Shown here one piece after another: positions 1-9,806 of a stretch of 64,000 nt of DNA (its first letter is position 1; the number at the start of each line of letters is the position of its first letter). The stretch spans positions 62,001 to 126,000 of the forward strand of contig NZ_SWCJ01000007.1 of NCBI RefSeq assembly GCF_005116665.1. Reading direction: 5' to 3'. Source of the DNA: Ferrimonas aestuarii. Lineage in GTDB: Bacteria; Pseudomonadota; Gammaproteobacteria; Enterobacterales; Shewanellaceae. Both the position numbers and the translations under genes were made by a program. Under the pieces are notes generated by a model. The model was not told the origin of the DNA and ran no database searches. It saw nothing but the letters and a program-made list of their open reading frames with translations.

Positions 1-751
1 GGTTGCACTTAAAGTGGCCCACATAGACGGCATCGAAACGCACCAGGGTGGTAAACAGGCGCCAATCTGCTTCCGTAAGCGTATCTCCAGCTAAGTAGCG
101 CTGTGTACCTAAGCGTTGTTCCAATTGCTCTAAAGCATCAAATAACCCGTGGAAGTGTCGCTCGTAGGCTGCCTGTGTTGTCGCAAACCCGACTTTGTAA
201 ACGCCATTGTTCACCGCATCGTATACCCACTCATTTACCGCATCGATCTCTGCACGAAGCGCTGCTGGATAGTAATCCGTTTGCACCGGCGTCAACGCGT
301 TGAAAGCGGTGTTTAGCATGCGAATGATCTCCGAGGACTCATTGCTAACGATGCGATTGGTCTTGGTGTCCCATAAAACCGGCACCGTTACTCGGCCACT
401 GTAATCACTTTGGGCCTTACAATACAGCTGCGCCATTGTACGAAGCCCCTCCACCGGACCACTGTCCTCGGTAAACTCCCACCCCTTGTCCAACATTTCG
501 GCTTTGACAACGGTAACGCCAATCACAGATTCAAGCTGTTTCAACGCTCGAAAGATCAAAGTTCGATGAGCCCAAGGACAAGCCAAGGATACAAACAGAT
601 GATAGCGCCCTGCTTCAGCTGGAAACTCGCCTCCCTCACTGGCTGGAGTAATCCAGTTTCGAAACTGAGCATCAGTGCGAATGAATTCGCCGTCGCTAGA
701 CTCGGTGTCGTACCAATCCGTATGCCACTTACCTTTCACTAACAATCCCAT
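1..751 (-). CDS. yqjG: Glutathionyl-hydroquinone reductase, YqjG/ECM4 type (C-terminus cut by window edge)
   Basis: The reading frame starts at the ATG whose complement is at 749-751, behind a GGAGG ribosome site, and runs off the left edge of the window, so only about 250 residues are visible. The N-terminal thioredoxin-like part holds the CPWAHR motif near residue 57, with the cysteine that defines Xi-class glutathione transferases. These cytosolic enzymes reduce glutathionyl-hydroquinones back to hydroquinones. The all-alpha C-terminal domain follows and is incomplete. The DoxX gene lies just upstream on the same strand, the same pairing as yqjF-yqjG in Escherichia coli, so the two are probably co-transcribed. 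Family assignment is firm; the physiological substrate is not shown by the sequence. Confidence 0.9.
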   Translation of the reverse strand, partial: MGLLVKGKWHTDWYDTESSDGEFIRTDAQFRNWITPASEGGEFPAEAGRYHLFVSLACPWAHRTLIFRALKQLESVIGVTVVKAEMLDKGWEFTEDSGPVEGLRTMAQLYCKAQSDYSGRVTVPVLWDTKTNRIVSNESSEIIRMLNTAFNALTPVQTDYYPAALRAEIDAVNEWVYDAVNNGVYKVGFATTQAAYERHFHGLFDALEQLEQRLGTQRYLAGDTLTEADWRLFTTLVRFDAVYVGHFKCN

Positions 752-790
752 CTGCGCATCCTCCGTTATCCTTCGTTATGTAGACATCAA

Positions 791-1258
791 TTAAGACTTC
801 GCCAATTGGTTATCCAGTGCCAGCTTGCCACCACCGCTGAATACCAAAGACAGGCTGGCCGCAAGCAGAATAAGTGCAAATTCATAACCGTTGTTGCTCA
901 CAAACAGCCCATTGCCTAGGTGAACCGTCATCGCCATCAGCATGGTAAACGCCGCCACTGCCGCAGCTGGACGAGTAAGCAATCCTAGAATCAACGCCAG
1001 CCCACCGAAAAACTCAGCACTGCCAGCCATCAGCGCCATTAGATAACCGGGGGCAAATCCCACAGATGCCATCCACTGACCGGTTGCTTCCAGGCCATAA
1101 CCACCGAACCAACCAAACAGCTTCTGCGAGCCATGGGCCGCCAAAATAACGCCCAGCGGCACTCGCAATACCAGTGCGGATGCCCCAGCGTTGGACACCA
1201 GCAGCGCCTTCAGTTTACTCATGGATGCTTGGTGTCTTGCTGCGTTTGCCGTTGTCAT
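791..1258 (-). CDS. yqjF: DoxX family inner membrane protein (YqjF-like)
   Basis: This 155-residue protein has four hydrophobic segments and the DoxX family signature near the first one (LRVPLGVILAAHGSQKLFGW). The chosen start is the ATG at 1258, which has a clean AAGGAG site five bases upstream; an in-frame extension of 20 residues exists but lacks such a site. It precedes yqjG on the same strand and is divergent from a LysR regulator resembling YhaJ. In E. coli, YhaJ activates yqjF and responds to aromatic nitro-compound breakdown products, so a role in handling quinone-like or aromatic stress is plausible. The biochemical function of YqjF is not established. Confidence 0.85.
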   Translation of the reverse strand: MTTANAARHQASMSKLKALLVSNAGASALVLRVPLGVILAAHGSQKLFGWFGGYGLEATGQWMASVGFAPGYLMALMAGSAEFFGGLALILGLLTRPAAAVAAFTMLMAMTVHLGNGLFVSNNGYEFALILLAASLSLVFSGGGKLALDNQLAKS

Positions 1259-1383
1259 GATGTTCTCCTTAATCTCGCTATTCACTTTCAATTTGTTGAC
1301 TTGATGACAATGCATCAAATGTCGATAGAGATAAGTTTAGAGACTGGCAGCGAGAAAAAAATCGGAATAAACTAACCAATACA

Positions 1384-1398
1384 TTCAAAATTTTTGAA
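1384..1398. promoter_or_regulatory. Perfect 7-1-7 palindrome, candidate operator of the YhaJ-like regulator
   Basis: The sequence TTCAAAATTTTTGAA is a perfect inverted repeat around a central T. It lies 24 bases before the LysR-type gene and about 125 bases upstream of the divergent DoxX gene. LysR regulators usually bind interrupted dyads in such shared intergenic regions, often containing T-N11-A; this one fits T-N13-A with T-N11-A nested inside it. Binding is inferred only from position and symmetry. Confidence 0.4.
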
Positions 1399-1421
1399 CA
1401 ATTAAAAGTCACGATAAAACC

Positions 1422-2330
1422 ATGTCGAATCGACTGACCCTAGAAGCCCTAGAAGTGCTTGATGCCATCGACCGCAAAGGCAGCTTTGCAGCAGCGGCAG
1501 CCACCTTGTACAAGGTGCCCTCAGCGGTGACCTACAGCATGCAAAAGCTGGAGCAGGACCTAGGCGTGACGCTATTTATTCGACAAGGACGAAAATCAAT
1601 TCTGACCCCTGCAGGGCAAGCGCTATTGGCTCAGGGGCGAGAGTTGTTGGCAGCGGCAGATCGGTTGGTCGAGCAAACTCGGCAGATAGACAGCGGCTGG
1701 GAGTCCTGCCTCAACATCGCAGTGGACACCATCTTCGACATCACTGAACTGTACCCATCCTTAACTGGACTTACAGAGCAGCATCCCCAGTTGGAGCTCA
1801 ATTTATACGATGAGGTGTTAGGTGGCACATGGGAAGCGCTAGTGAGCGGTCGTGTGGATCTAGCCGTAGGTGTCTCTGAGCCACCAAACCACACTCAAGG
1901 GTTTACGCTACTGCCTTTTGGCTCGGTAGAGATGGTGCCAATGGTTGCGCCAACTCATCCTTTAGCCCAACATCAAGGCATCATAAGTGACGAGCAATTG
2001 GCTCATTATCGAGCCATAGTCGTAAGAGATTCGTCCAAACAGTTACCTCCGCTAACTCGCAACCTATTAGAACGTCAACCAAGGCTGTCGGTGACGACCA
2101 TCCCGCAAAAGATCAGCGCCCAGATAGCTGGGTTAGGTTGCGGCTATCTGCCACGCTGCGCCGTTCAATCCTATGTAGAGCAAGGCAGATTAGTCGAGCT
2201 GGCTACGGAATCTGGGTCTGCCATCAGCCCTCTCTACCTAGGGCACCGCAATAACCACAAAGGCCGTGCGCTCAAGTGGCTAGTTAGCGATCTACTCAAG
2301 CGAGGCTCATCCAAGCAGGGTGATAGTTAG
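1422..2330 (+). CDS. yhaJ: LysR-family transcriptional regulator, YhaJ-like
   Basis: The 302-residue protein has the standard LysR layout: a winged helix-turn-helix at about residues 5-64 (including AIDRKGSFAAAA and VPSAVTYSMQKLE) and a substrate-binding domain at about 90-295. The N-terminal half closely follows E. coli YhaJ as I remember it, including the LTLEAL opening and the GWE motif after the linker helix. It is transcribed away from the DoxX/YqjG pair, matching the YhaJ-yqjF relationship described in E. coli. It probably controls that pair and itself from the shared region holding a TTCAAAA palindrome. The effector cannot be read from the sequence. Confidence 0.85.
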   Translation: MSNRLTLEALEVLDAIDRKGSFAAAAATLYKVPSAVTYSMQKLEQDLGVTLFIRQGRKSILTPAGQALLAQGRELLAAADRLVEQTRQIDSGWESCLNIAVDTIFDITELYPSLTGLTEQHPQLELNLYDEVLGGTWEALVSGRVDLAVGVSEPPNHTQGFTLLPFGSVEMVPMVAPTHPLAQHQGIISDEQLAHYRAIVVRDSSKQLPPLTRNLLERQPRLSVTTIPQKISAQIAGLGCGYLPRCAVQSYVEQGRLVELATESGSAISPLYLGHRNNHKGRALKWLVSDLLKRGSSKQGDS

Positions 2331-2415
2331 CCCAAATGGGGATTACGCTCGGGTAACCAGTTGGCCAAGCTTATTCTGGCTCCCTAAAAGGCTAACAATG
2401 CCATTTTCCTAAATC

Positions 2416-2659
2416 TAGGACCTGTTTATCTTTGGTGATGAAGCTTTGGTCTAGAGTAACGGCTTTTAATCAAGGAAAACGGTTGACGGCATAGTGGTTC
2501 TACGTCGAAATCGTTTGACGCTGAGTAAAAGCCGTTAATCAGACCCCGTAGGGCGCCCTGCCCTTCTATTTGTCACCAAAATCTCACAAGAGATTAAATT
2601 CAAAACAAGAACATCCAACGGATGGCGCAAAGATGATCGCAAAAGTTCAACAGGTCCTA
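2416..2659. mobile_element. MITE-like element, 244 bp, with perfect 11-bp terminal inverted repeats
   Basis: The ends read TAGGACCTGTT at 2416-2426 and its exact complement at 2649-2659, and the similarity continues imperfectly for about another dozen bases inward. Nested inside is a second perfect 12-bp inverted repeat, 2457-2468 (TAACGGCTTTTA) with 2526-2537. No reading frame of useful length lies inside. A TA dinucleotide sits at each outer edge of GGACCTGTT, which would fit a TA-type target duplication. Length, terminal repeats and absence of coding sequence fit a non-autonomous transposon remnant; no related transposase gene is in the window. It fills nearly all of the gap between the LysR gene and the next gene. 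Confidence 0.65.
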
Positions 2660-2710
2660 AATAGCACTCAAGTTAAACTATGGTATTCAGCCTAATTTGA
2701 GTGAATCTTG

Positions 2711-3193
2711 ATGACGTTCAGATCGATAGCCGCAGTAAGCGCACTACTGTTATGCAGCCATGGTGCCCAAGCCCTGACAAAGACCATCACCATTGAGCGC
2801 AACAACATCAACCTACCCATCACCAAAGTCGAGAAAAGCGACCACCGCATAACCTGGTCTATGTTCGGCAATCGAGGGGTTGATTCCGTCGGCCTCTATT
2901 GGCTCAATCAAACCCAAGCACAACAATTGTTGGACAATGCTCACAAAGCTCGGGATCTCTACCAGCAGATCATCGATGGCGGCCACTGCCCCGACGCAGA
3001 GATCAAAAGTCGTCGTTTTGGCGAAATCAAAGCCAATGACAATCGCATCGATTTTCAGGTGATCTGCAGCAACAATAACATCTTGGTTCACTATGTGATG
3101 ACCGATGAATACGTGGTGAATCTAGTCAATGACGCGGTGGAGTGGCAGGAGTTAGAACGTCTGGCGAACAGCGTATTAACTCACTACCAATAA
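2711..3193 (+). CDS. Secreted protein of unknown function
   Basis: I do not recognise this 160-residue protein. It begins with a likely signal peptide of about 21 residues (MTFRSIAAVSALLLCSHGAQA), and the rest is soluble and mixed in charge, so a periplasmic location is expected. The mature part contains two cysteines (in GHCPD and VICSN) that could form a disulfide. The start is the ATG at 2711; a TTG lies one codon earlier, and neither has a good ribosome site. It stands alone, with a mobile-type element upstream and a shared terminator with guaA downstream. Confidence 0.65.
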   Translation: MTFRSIAAVSALLLCSHGAQALTKTITIERNNINLPITKVEKSDHRITWSMFGNRGVDSVGLYWLNQTQAQQLLDNAHKARDLYQQIIDGGHCPDAEIKSRRFGEIKANDNRIDFQVICSNNNILVHYVMTDEYVVNLVNDAVEWQELERLANSVLTHYQ

Positions 3194-3199
3194 CAGCAA

Positions 3200-3227
3200 A
3201 AAGCCCGGCTCTTTACAGCCGGGCTTT
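3200..3227. terminator. Bidirectional intrinsic terminator
   Basis: A perfect 10-bp stem, AAGCCCGGCT at 3201-3210 and its complement at 3217-3226, is flanked by A and T tracts. It sits between the convergent secreted-protein gene and guaA and can serve both. Confidence 0.85.
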
Positions 3228-3252
3228 CTAATAATGAGTTAGCGACGCTCGC

Positions 3253-4827
3253 TTATTCCCATTCGATGGTCGCTGGTGGCTTACCTGAGATGTCGTAAAC
3301 CACACGGGAGATGCCATCAATTTCATTAATGATGCGGTTCGAAACCTTACCTAGGAAGTCATAGGGCAAGTGAGCCCAGTGGGCGGTCATAAAGTCGATG
3401 GTTTCGACTGCACGAAGGCTCACCACCCAATCGTACTTACGGCCATCGCCCATTACACCAACGGATTTCACCGGCAAGAATACGGTAAAGGCTTGGGAGA
3501 CCTTGTTGTACAAGTCCGCTTTGTGCAGCTCATCGATAAAGATGGCATCGGCACGGCGCAGCAGGTCACAATACTCTTTCTTCACTTCACCCAACACGCG
3601 CACACCAAGACCAGGACCTGGGAACGGGTGACGGTAAAGCATGTTGTACGGCAAGCCCAGCTCGAGGCCAATTTTACGCACTTCATCTTTGAACAGCTCA
3701 GTTAGCGGCTCAACCAGACCCAGCTCCATATCCTCTGGCAGACCGCCAACGTTATGGTGAGACTTAATCACGTGGGCTTTGCCGGTGACAGCGCCTGCGG
3801 ACTCAATCACGTCTGGGTAGATGGTGCCCTGTGCCAACCACTTCACGTTCTGGATCTTAGACGCTTCCTCATCGAACAGCTCAACGAAGGTATGGCCAAT
3901 GATCTTACGCTTGGCTTCCGGATCGCTTTCGCCCTCCAGCGCTGACAGGAAGCGCTGTTCGGCGTCGACACGCACGATGTTAAGGCCAAAGTGGTCACCA
4001 AACATCTCCATCACCTGATCGCCTTCGTTCAAGCGCAGCAGGCCGTTGTCAACGAATACGCAGGTCAGTTGGTCACCAATGGCGCGGTGCAGCAACATGG
4101 CCACAACCGAGGAATCTACGCCGCCGGAGAGACCCAGAATCACTTTGTCGTCGCCCACTTTGGTTTTGATGCGCTCGATGGCGTCATCAATAATGGCCGC
4201 CGACGTCCACTTGGCATCACAGCCGCAGATGTCCAGAACAAAGTGCTCCAGCATGCGCTTGCCCTGCTTAGAGTGGGTCACCTCAGGGTGGAACTGCACA
4301 CCGTAGAAACGACGAGATTCGTCAGCCATGGCCGCAAACGGACAGGTTTCGGTTTCCGCAATCTTGGTAAAGCCTTCAGGAATCGCGGTCACCTTGTCGC
4401 CGTGGCTCATCCATACGTCCAGCAGCGCATTGCCGTCATCGGCGATGGCATCTTCGATGTTGCTAAACAGCTTGGTGGCTTCCAGTACTTTCACCTGGGC
4501 GTAGCCAAATTCACGCAGCTCAGAGCCTGATACTTTACCGCCTAGCTGCTCAGCCATGGTTTGCATGCCGTAGCACACGCCCAGTACTGGCACGCCCGCA
4601 TTAAATACATACTCAGGCGCACGAGGGGAATCGGCTTCGGTCACCGACTCTGGGCCACCGGAAAGCACGATGCCAGTTGGGTTGAAATCACGAATCTGCT
4701 GCTCAGATACGTCCCAGCCCCACAATTCACAGTAAACGCCGATCTCACGGATGCGGCGAGCAATCAGTTGGGTGTACTGAGAGCCGAAGTCCAAAATCAA
4801 AATGCGATGGTCATGGATGTTGGTCAT
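3253..4827 (-). CDS. guaA: GMP synthase (glutamine-hydrolysing)
   Basis: This 524-residue enzyme converts XMP, glutamine and ATP to GMP in the cytosol, the last step of guanine nucleotide synthesis. The class I glutamine amidotransferase domain fills about residues 1-200, with nucleophile Cys85 (GVCYGMQ) and the His180/Glu182 pair in FHPEV. The ATP pyrophosphatase P-loop SGGVDSS is at about 234-240, followed by the C-terminal dimerisation domain ending in PPATIEWE. Length is normal for the family. It lies downstream of guaB on the same strand, as in most gammaproteobacteria, but two RNA hairpins lie between the two genes. Confidence 0.98.
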   Translation of the reverse strand: MTNIHDHRILILDFGSQYTQLIARRIREIGVYCELWGWDVSEQQIRDFNPTGIVLSGGPESVTEADSPRAPEYVFNAGVPVLGVCYGMQTMAEQLGGKVSGSELREFGYAQVKVLEATKLFSNIEDAIADDGNALLDVWMSHGDKVTAIPEGFTKIAETETCPFAAMADESRRFYGVQFHPEVTHSKQGKRMLEHFVLDICGCDAKWTSAAIIDDAIERIKTKVGDDKVILGLSGGVDSSVVAMLLHRAIGDQLTCVFVDNGLLRLNEGDQVMEMFGDHFGLNIVRVDAEQRFLSALEGESDPEAKRKIIGHTFVELFDEEASKIQNVKWLAQGTIYPDVIESAGAVTGKAHVIKSHHNVGGLPEDMELGLVEPLTELFKDEVRKIGLELGLPYNMLYRHPFPGPGLGVRVLGEVKKEYCDLLRRADAIFIDELHKADLYNKVSQAFTVFLPVKSVGVMGDGRKYDWVVSLRAVETIDFMTAHWAHLPYDFLGKVSNRIINEIDGISRVVYDISGKPPATIEWE

Positions 4828-4877
4828 CTAAATTCTCTTTATCGTTATGGGGTAGAGATAAATTTTCAGAGGTTTAT

Positions 4878-4930
4878 CCCCGCTTCACATAAGAAGCGGG
4901 GAGTAAAAAGGCAGACTCAGTCTACCTTTT
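4878..4930 (-). terminator. Two hairpins between guaB and guaA, the first terminator-like
   Basis: Read on the minus strand after guaB, the first hairpin pairs AAAAGGTAGA with TCTGCCTTTT (positions 4930-4906) and is followed by a T run. The second is an 8-bp GC-rich stem, CCCCGCTT at 4878-4885 with 4894-4901. Together they could reduce read-through from guaB into guaA. Whether they terminate or only stabilise RNA ends is inference. Confidence 0.6.
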
Positions 4931-4936
4931 CGGAAC

Positions 4937-6409
<1,473 letters not shown>

Positions 6410-6526
6410 TCACCGGTAGGGTTGTTAGAGTTGTAAAATATTGCCGGCAAATTATAGAGATTCGGCCTTGCCTCTGCAATGCTTTATTGTTAATAATTGA
6501 GGATCACCTCAAAAATACCTACCGTT

Positions 6527-7861
6527 GTGTCTAACCAGATTCTCACCGTTTCCGCCCTAAATCGTCAGCTAAAAGCCGCTCTGGAACAGCAATGGAGCCG
6601 AGTTTGGCTCAGTGGCGAGATCTCCAATTTCGCCAGTCCTGGCTCGGGTCATTGGTACTTCACTCTGAAGGATGAACGCAGCCAACTTCGCTGCGCCATG
6701 TTTAGAGGACGTAATAGCCGCGTTGGCTTTAGGCCAGAAAATGGCATGCAGGTATTGGTGCGTGCCAACGTTACTCTGTACGAGCCTCGTGGCGACATGC
6801 AGCTGCTCATCGACTCGATGCAACCCGCTGGCGACGGCCTGCTCAAGCAGCAGTTTGAACAGTTAAAGATGCAATTGGCTGGCGAAGGTCTATTTGCCTC
6901 TGGCGCGAAACAAGCCATACCCAGCCACATTGAGCGTCTAGGGGTAATCACTAGCCCAACCGGCGCTGCCATCCACGATGTGCTCAGCGTGCTTCAGCGC
7001 CGCAACCCCTCTTTGGAGGTGATCATCTACCCCACCTTGGTTCAAGGTCGAGAAGCGACGCCAGCAATCTGCAGGGCCATTGAGATTGCCAATCAACGAG
7101 ATGAAGTAGACTGCCTGCTGCTGACTCGCGGCGGCGGTTCGTTGGAGGATCTCTGGTGTTTTAACGAAGAGGCGGTCGCGCGTGCCATCTTTGACTCCTA
7201 CCTGCCGATAGTGAGCGCCGTAGGCCACGAGGTAGACGTGACCATTGCCGATTTTGTTGCCGACCTTCGAGCCCCAACACCATCGGCGGCGGCCGAGCAA
7301 CTCAGTGGTGATAACAGCCACCAGCGTCGAGAGATCGCCAACCTACAAGGGCGTTTGCAATCGGCGTTGTCACAACAGTTGCATCAACAACAGGCGAGAC
7401 TGAACCTACTCGAGTCACGGCTGCAAGCCAGCCACCCCAAGCGCCAATTACAGACCTTGAGCCAGCGCTTAGACGAAGCGGAGCTCAAACTGAATTACCA
7501 GATGGAAAAGCAGTTAGGCAGCGCCTCTCAACAACTGCAGCAACTGGCCATGAGACTACAAGGGGTTCATCCTAGTCGCCAAATCGAATCTGGCCAACAA
7601 CAGTTGAACAGCCTTAATGGCCGCCTGCTCCAAGGGATGAAACAGCTGCAACAAAGCAAGCACCAGCAACTGGCAAGCCAAGCACAAGCACTAAACGCCA
7701 TTAGCCCCTTGGCGGTACTTGGCCGCGGCTACAGCATTTTGCAAAATCAACAGGGAGTCGCGCTAACCTCAGCAGAACAGGTAGCACTAGGGGACGAGTT
7801 GACCGCTCGCCTGCATCAGGGGCAGTTAACAGTAACCGTGACTCACCAATCCAACGACTAG
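6527..7861 (+). CDS. xseA: Exodeoxyribonuclease VII large subunit
   Basis: XseA with XseB forms the cytosolic nuclease that degrades single-stranded DNA from both ends. The N-terminal OB-fold ([19 protein letters not shown]) is followed by the catalytic domain with the conserved RGGGS..DLW..F segment and GHE..T, then a long Gln-rich coiled coil and the C-terminal GYSIL strand. I chose the GTG at 6527 (about 444 residues) because its N-terminus fits the family; a TTG at 6497 would add ten residues, and neither has a strong ribosome site. It is divergent from guaB. Its stop overlaps the stop of the convergent gene by four bases. Confidence 0.93.
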   Translation: MSNQILTVSALNRQLKAALEQQWSRVWLSGEISNFASPGSGHWYFTLKDERSQLRCAMFRGRNSRVGFRPENGMQVLVRANVTLYEPRGDMQLLIDSMQPAGDGLLKQQFEQLKMQLAGEGLFASGAKQAIPSHIERLGVITSPTGAAIHDVLSVLQRRNPSLEVIIYPTLVQGREATPAICRAIEIANQRDEVDCLLLTRGGGSLEDLWCFNEEAVARAIFDSYLPIVSAVGHEVDVTIADFVADLRAPTPSAAAEQLSGDNSHQRREIANLQGRLQSALSQQLHQQQARLNLLESRLQASHPKRQLQTLSQRLDEAELKLNYQMEKQLGSASQQLQQLAMRLQGVHPSRQIESGQQQLNSLNGRLLQGMKQLQQSKHQQLASQAQALNAISPLAVLGRGYSILQNQQGVALTSAEQVALGDELTARLHQGQLTVTVTHQSND

Positions 7862-8316
7862 TCGTCGTTGATCTCCAGCAAATATTCGGGCCGTTTAAGG
7901 CCCGGTTTGGCCCGCTTTCCAGCTTTGACCTGAGCTCCTAGCCAGATCTCCTCCCCCGTTAATCCAGGATTGTCCAACCCGGTTACGGGAAATTTCTTAT
8001 AGGTTTTATTTTTATATCTTATTTTAAAACCTCTCAGCGAAACCTTAGCCTCATTACCTAAGGAAGTGACGTTTATGGAAATAGGACTAGTTCCATTTGA
8101 GGTCACTCTAAATTTGGCTTGGTGGTAGAACTGATCCACCAACTCCACATTCGTCGATCCCCCTAAAGTGCCTTTCCAAGTCAAAACTACCTTACTGCTC
8201 TTATTTGTATTTTGTATAACAGAGGGATAATGAAGCCCTTGAATTTCAGTGATAGAAACCGCCGCCATCACCGAGGAACTCACTGATAAAAGAAGAAAAA
8301 GTACAAGAGTCACCAA
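7858..8316 (-). CDS. Exported DUF4402-like protein, possible minor pilin
   Basis: The roughly 150-residue product starts with a hydrophobic export signal ending in SSVMA and then has a beta-rich pattern. The spacing of short hydrophobic strands and the late [10 protein letters not shown] segment resemble DUF4402 fimbrial subunits such as the pilin encoded at 8506, but the similarity is weak and is my inference. The start is uncertain: TTG at 8316 and GTG at 8313 are in frame, and no ATG gives a charged N-terminus. It is divergent from the chaperone-usher operon, so it may supply a minor or tip subunit. Base composition is richer in A+T than its neighbours. Confidence 0.6.
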   Translation of the reverse strand: MVTLVLFLLLSVSSSVMAAVSITEIQGLHYPSVIQNTNKSSKVVLTWKGTLGGSTNVELVDQFYHQAKFRVTSNGTSPISINVTSLGNEAKVSLRGFKIRYKNKTYKKFPVTGLDNPGLTGEEIWLGAQVKAGKRAKPGLKRPEYLLEINDD

Positions 8317-8505
8317 AACTTTCCAGCCCTGAAAATTATCTGAGTATTTTACTGTAGTATTGCGAGAGTAAATTTGTTATTAATTTATATCAAGATGTTT
8401 CATTCGTGTAACATCTTGACTTAGTGCGCTAGACAAATGGAAATTGGCCCGCAGTCGAATCCAGTGGATTTGGGGCGTAAATAACGACTTTGGGAAATTG
8501 TATTA

Positions 8506-8949
8506 ATGAAAAAGATTGCTCTTGCAGCGGCCGCTTCTGCGGTAATCGCTACTTCAGCTATGGCTGCAGATATTACTCTTCAAGCCACTTATAACCTGAT
8601 TGCTCCAATCGCTCTGTCTGAAAATACCGAACTGAGTTTTGGTGACGTTAGCGGTGCCGCTGGCTCTCAGTGTGTGCTAGACCGTGCCGGCACCGCCACC
8701 GGTGCTGGATGCTTGGGTGGCAGTGTTGCTGCCGGTAGTGTCAAAATTACTGGTGCCGCTGATGCCGCCATCACCCTGAACGTTGTCGGTTCCTCTGCCA
8801 ACAACGTCACTTTCACCCCTGATTTTGACGGCACCATCAACTCCCTGACCGGTGGTGATCTGGACATCGCCATTGGCGGTACTCTGGACATTGCTGCTGG
8901 CGCGTCCGGTAGCAGCCTGGATTACACCGTAACCGTTGACTACAACTAA
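8506..8949 (+). CDS. Major fimbrial subunit, DUF4402 family
   Basis: The 147-residue precursor has a typical signal peptide cleaved after ATSAMA. The mature part is rich in Ala, Gly, Thr and Ser with alternating strands (LQATYNL, LSFGDVSG, DIAIGGTLDI) and ends in YTVTVDYN; an aromatic residue near the C-terminus is usual for subunits handed to a PapD-type chaperone. One cysteine pair (QCVLD, GCLGG) may form a disulfide. It is the first gene of a cluster followed by a chaperone and an usher, so it is probably the main structural subunit of the fibre. A hairpin after the gene may keep pilin mRNA in excess. Confidence 0.82.
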   Translation: MKKIALAAAASAVIATSAMAADITLQATYNLIAPIALSENTELSFGDVSGAAGSQCVLDRAGTATGAGCLGGSVAAGSVKITGAADAAITLNVVGSSANNVTFTPDFDGTINSLTGGDLDIAIGGTLDIAAGASGSSLDYTVTVDYN

Positions 8950-8975
8950 GCCGAACTCTGGTTCAGCCTAGTATT

Positions 8976-8997
8976 GCGGCTGCCTGTTGGTAGCCGC
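8976..8997 (+). terminator. Hairpin between pilin and chaperone genes
   Basis: GCGGCTGCC pairs with GGTAGCCGC (one wobble) around a four-base loop. No strong T run follows. A hairpin in this position would favour high pilin and lower chaperone/usher expression by stabilising the upstream RNA or causing partial termination. Downstream, the 13-bp repeat AATAATAAAAACG occurs twice before the chaperone gene (about 9003-9033). Confidence 0.5.
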
Positions 8998-9050
8998 CCA
9001 TGAATAATAAAAACGCCAAAAATAATAAAAACGTTAGTTGAGAAGTTTCT

Positions 9051-9806
9051 ATGAAACACCTTCTATTGGCATTAGCCCTTCTCTGCACCCTGCCGACACA
9101 GGCAAACTTACTTATCTCTCCTCACCGGTTAGTGATCGAGCCAGGACGCGGCGACAGCGTGCTGCTGAAGAACACCTCGGGAGAGACGCAAAAGTTCGAA
9201 ATCAGTCTCATCGATAAAGTCATGGATACCAATGGCCAAATCAAAACCATTGAGAGCTCCCCTCATAGCTTGAAATCAATGCTCAGGTACTCCCCTCGAC
9301 GGGTGACCTTGGCCCCCGGAGAATCCCAAACCATCCGTTTGGCACTGCGGCTCAAACGGGATGCAGAAGATGGTGAATACCGCAGCCACCTGCAGATGAA
9401 GCAGATCCCGACCCCAGCGACCTTCAAAGGGCAGGACAGCGAGGAGGCGTTGCAATTTGCCATGAGGCCATTGATGGCGATGTCCATCCCCATCATCGCC
9501 CGCAAAGGTGACACTCGCCAGCAGTTGCAGTTTGAAGAACTTAGCCGCGCCCCTACCGAGCTGACATTAAAACTCAATGCTCAAGGCAATCGCTCTATCT
9601 ATGGCCGACTGACCCTTCATCAGCAGCAAAACGGCGAACTGGTGGAGCTTGGCAGCAAAGAGGGCATTGTCTTTTACCGTGAAACCTTAAGCCGAGAGAT
9701 TCAGATCCCTTTGAAGGCTTCGGTGAATAACGACACCCCCATAGAGCTTCATTTTAAGGAAGCGGAAGAGTACGGCGGCGACCTCGACATTCGAATTCAA
9801 ATTTGA
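9051..9806 (+). CDS. Periplasmic fimbrial chaperone, PapD-like
   Basis: The 251-residue protein has a signal peptide ending in PTQA and the two-domain immunoglobulin-like fold expected of fimbrial chaperones. The N-terminal domain begins with LLISPHRLVIEPG and contains the YSPRRVTLAPGESQTIRL segment characteristic of the family, then the RDAEDGEYRSHL loop. The type fits the alternate or CS1-like branch rather than classical FimC. It would bind pilin subunits in the periplasm and pass them to the usher encoded next. Its stop overlaps the TTG start of the usher gene, so the two are translationally coupled. Confidence 0.85.
   Translation: MKHLLLALALLCTLPTQANLLISPHRLVIEPGRGDSVLLKNTSGETQKFEISLIDKVMDTNGQIKTIESSPHSLKSMLRYSPRRVTLAPGESQTIRLALRLKRDAEDGEYRSHLQMKQIPTPATFKGQDSEEALQFAMRPLMAMSIPIIARKGDTRQQLQFEELSRAPTELTLKLNAQGNRSIYGRLTLHQQQNGELVELGSKEGIVFYRETLSREIQIPLKASVNNDTPIELHFKEAEEYGGDLDIRIQI

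Noticed and set aside
7888..7908. GGGCCG/CGGCCC-like hairpin near the end of the 7858-8316 gene
   Set aside because: It lies inside coding sequence and has no T run; it is not needed to explain termination.
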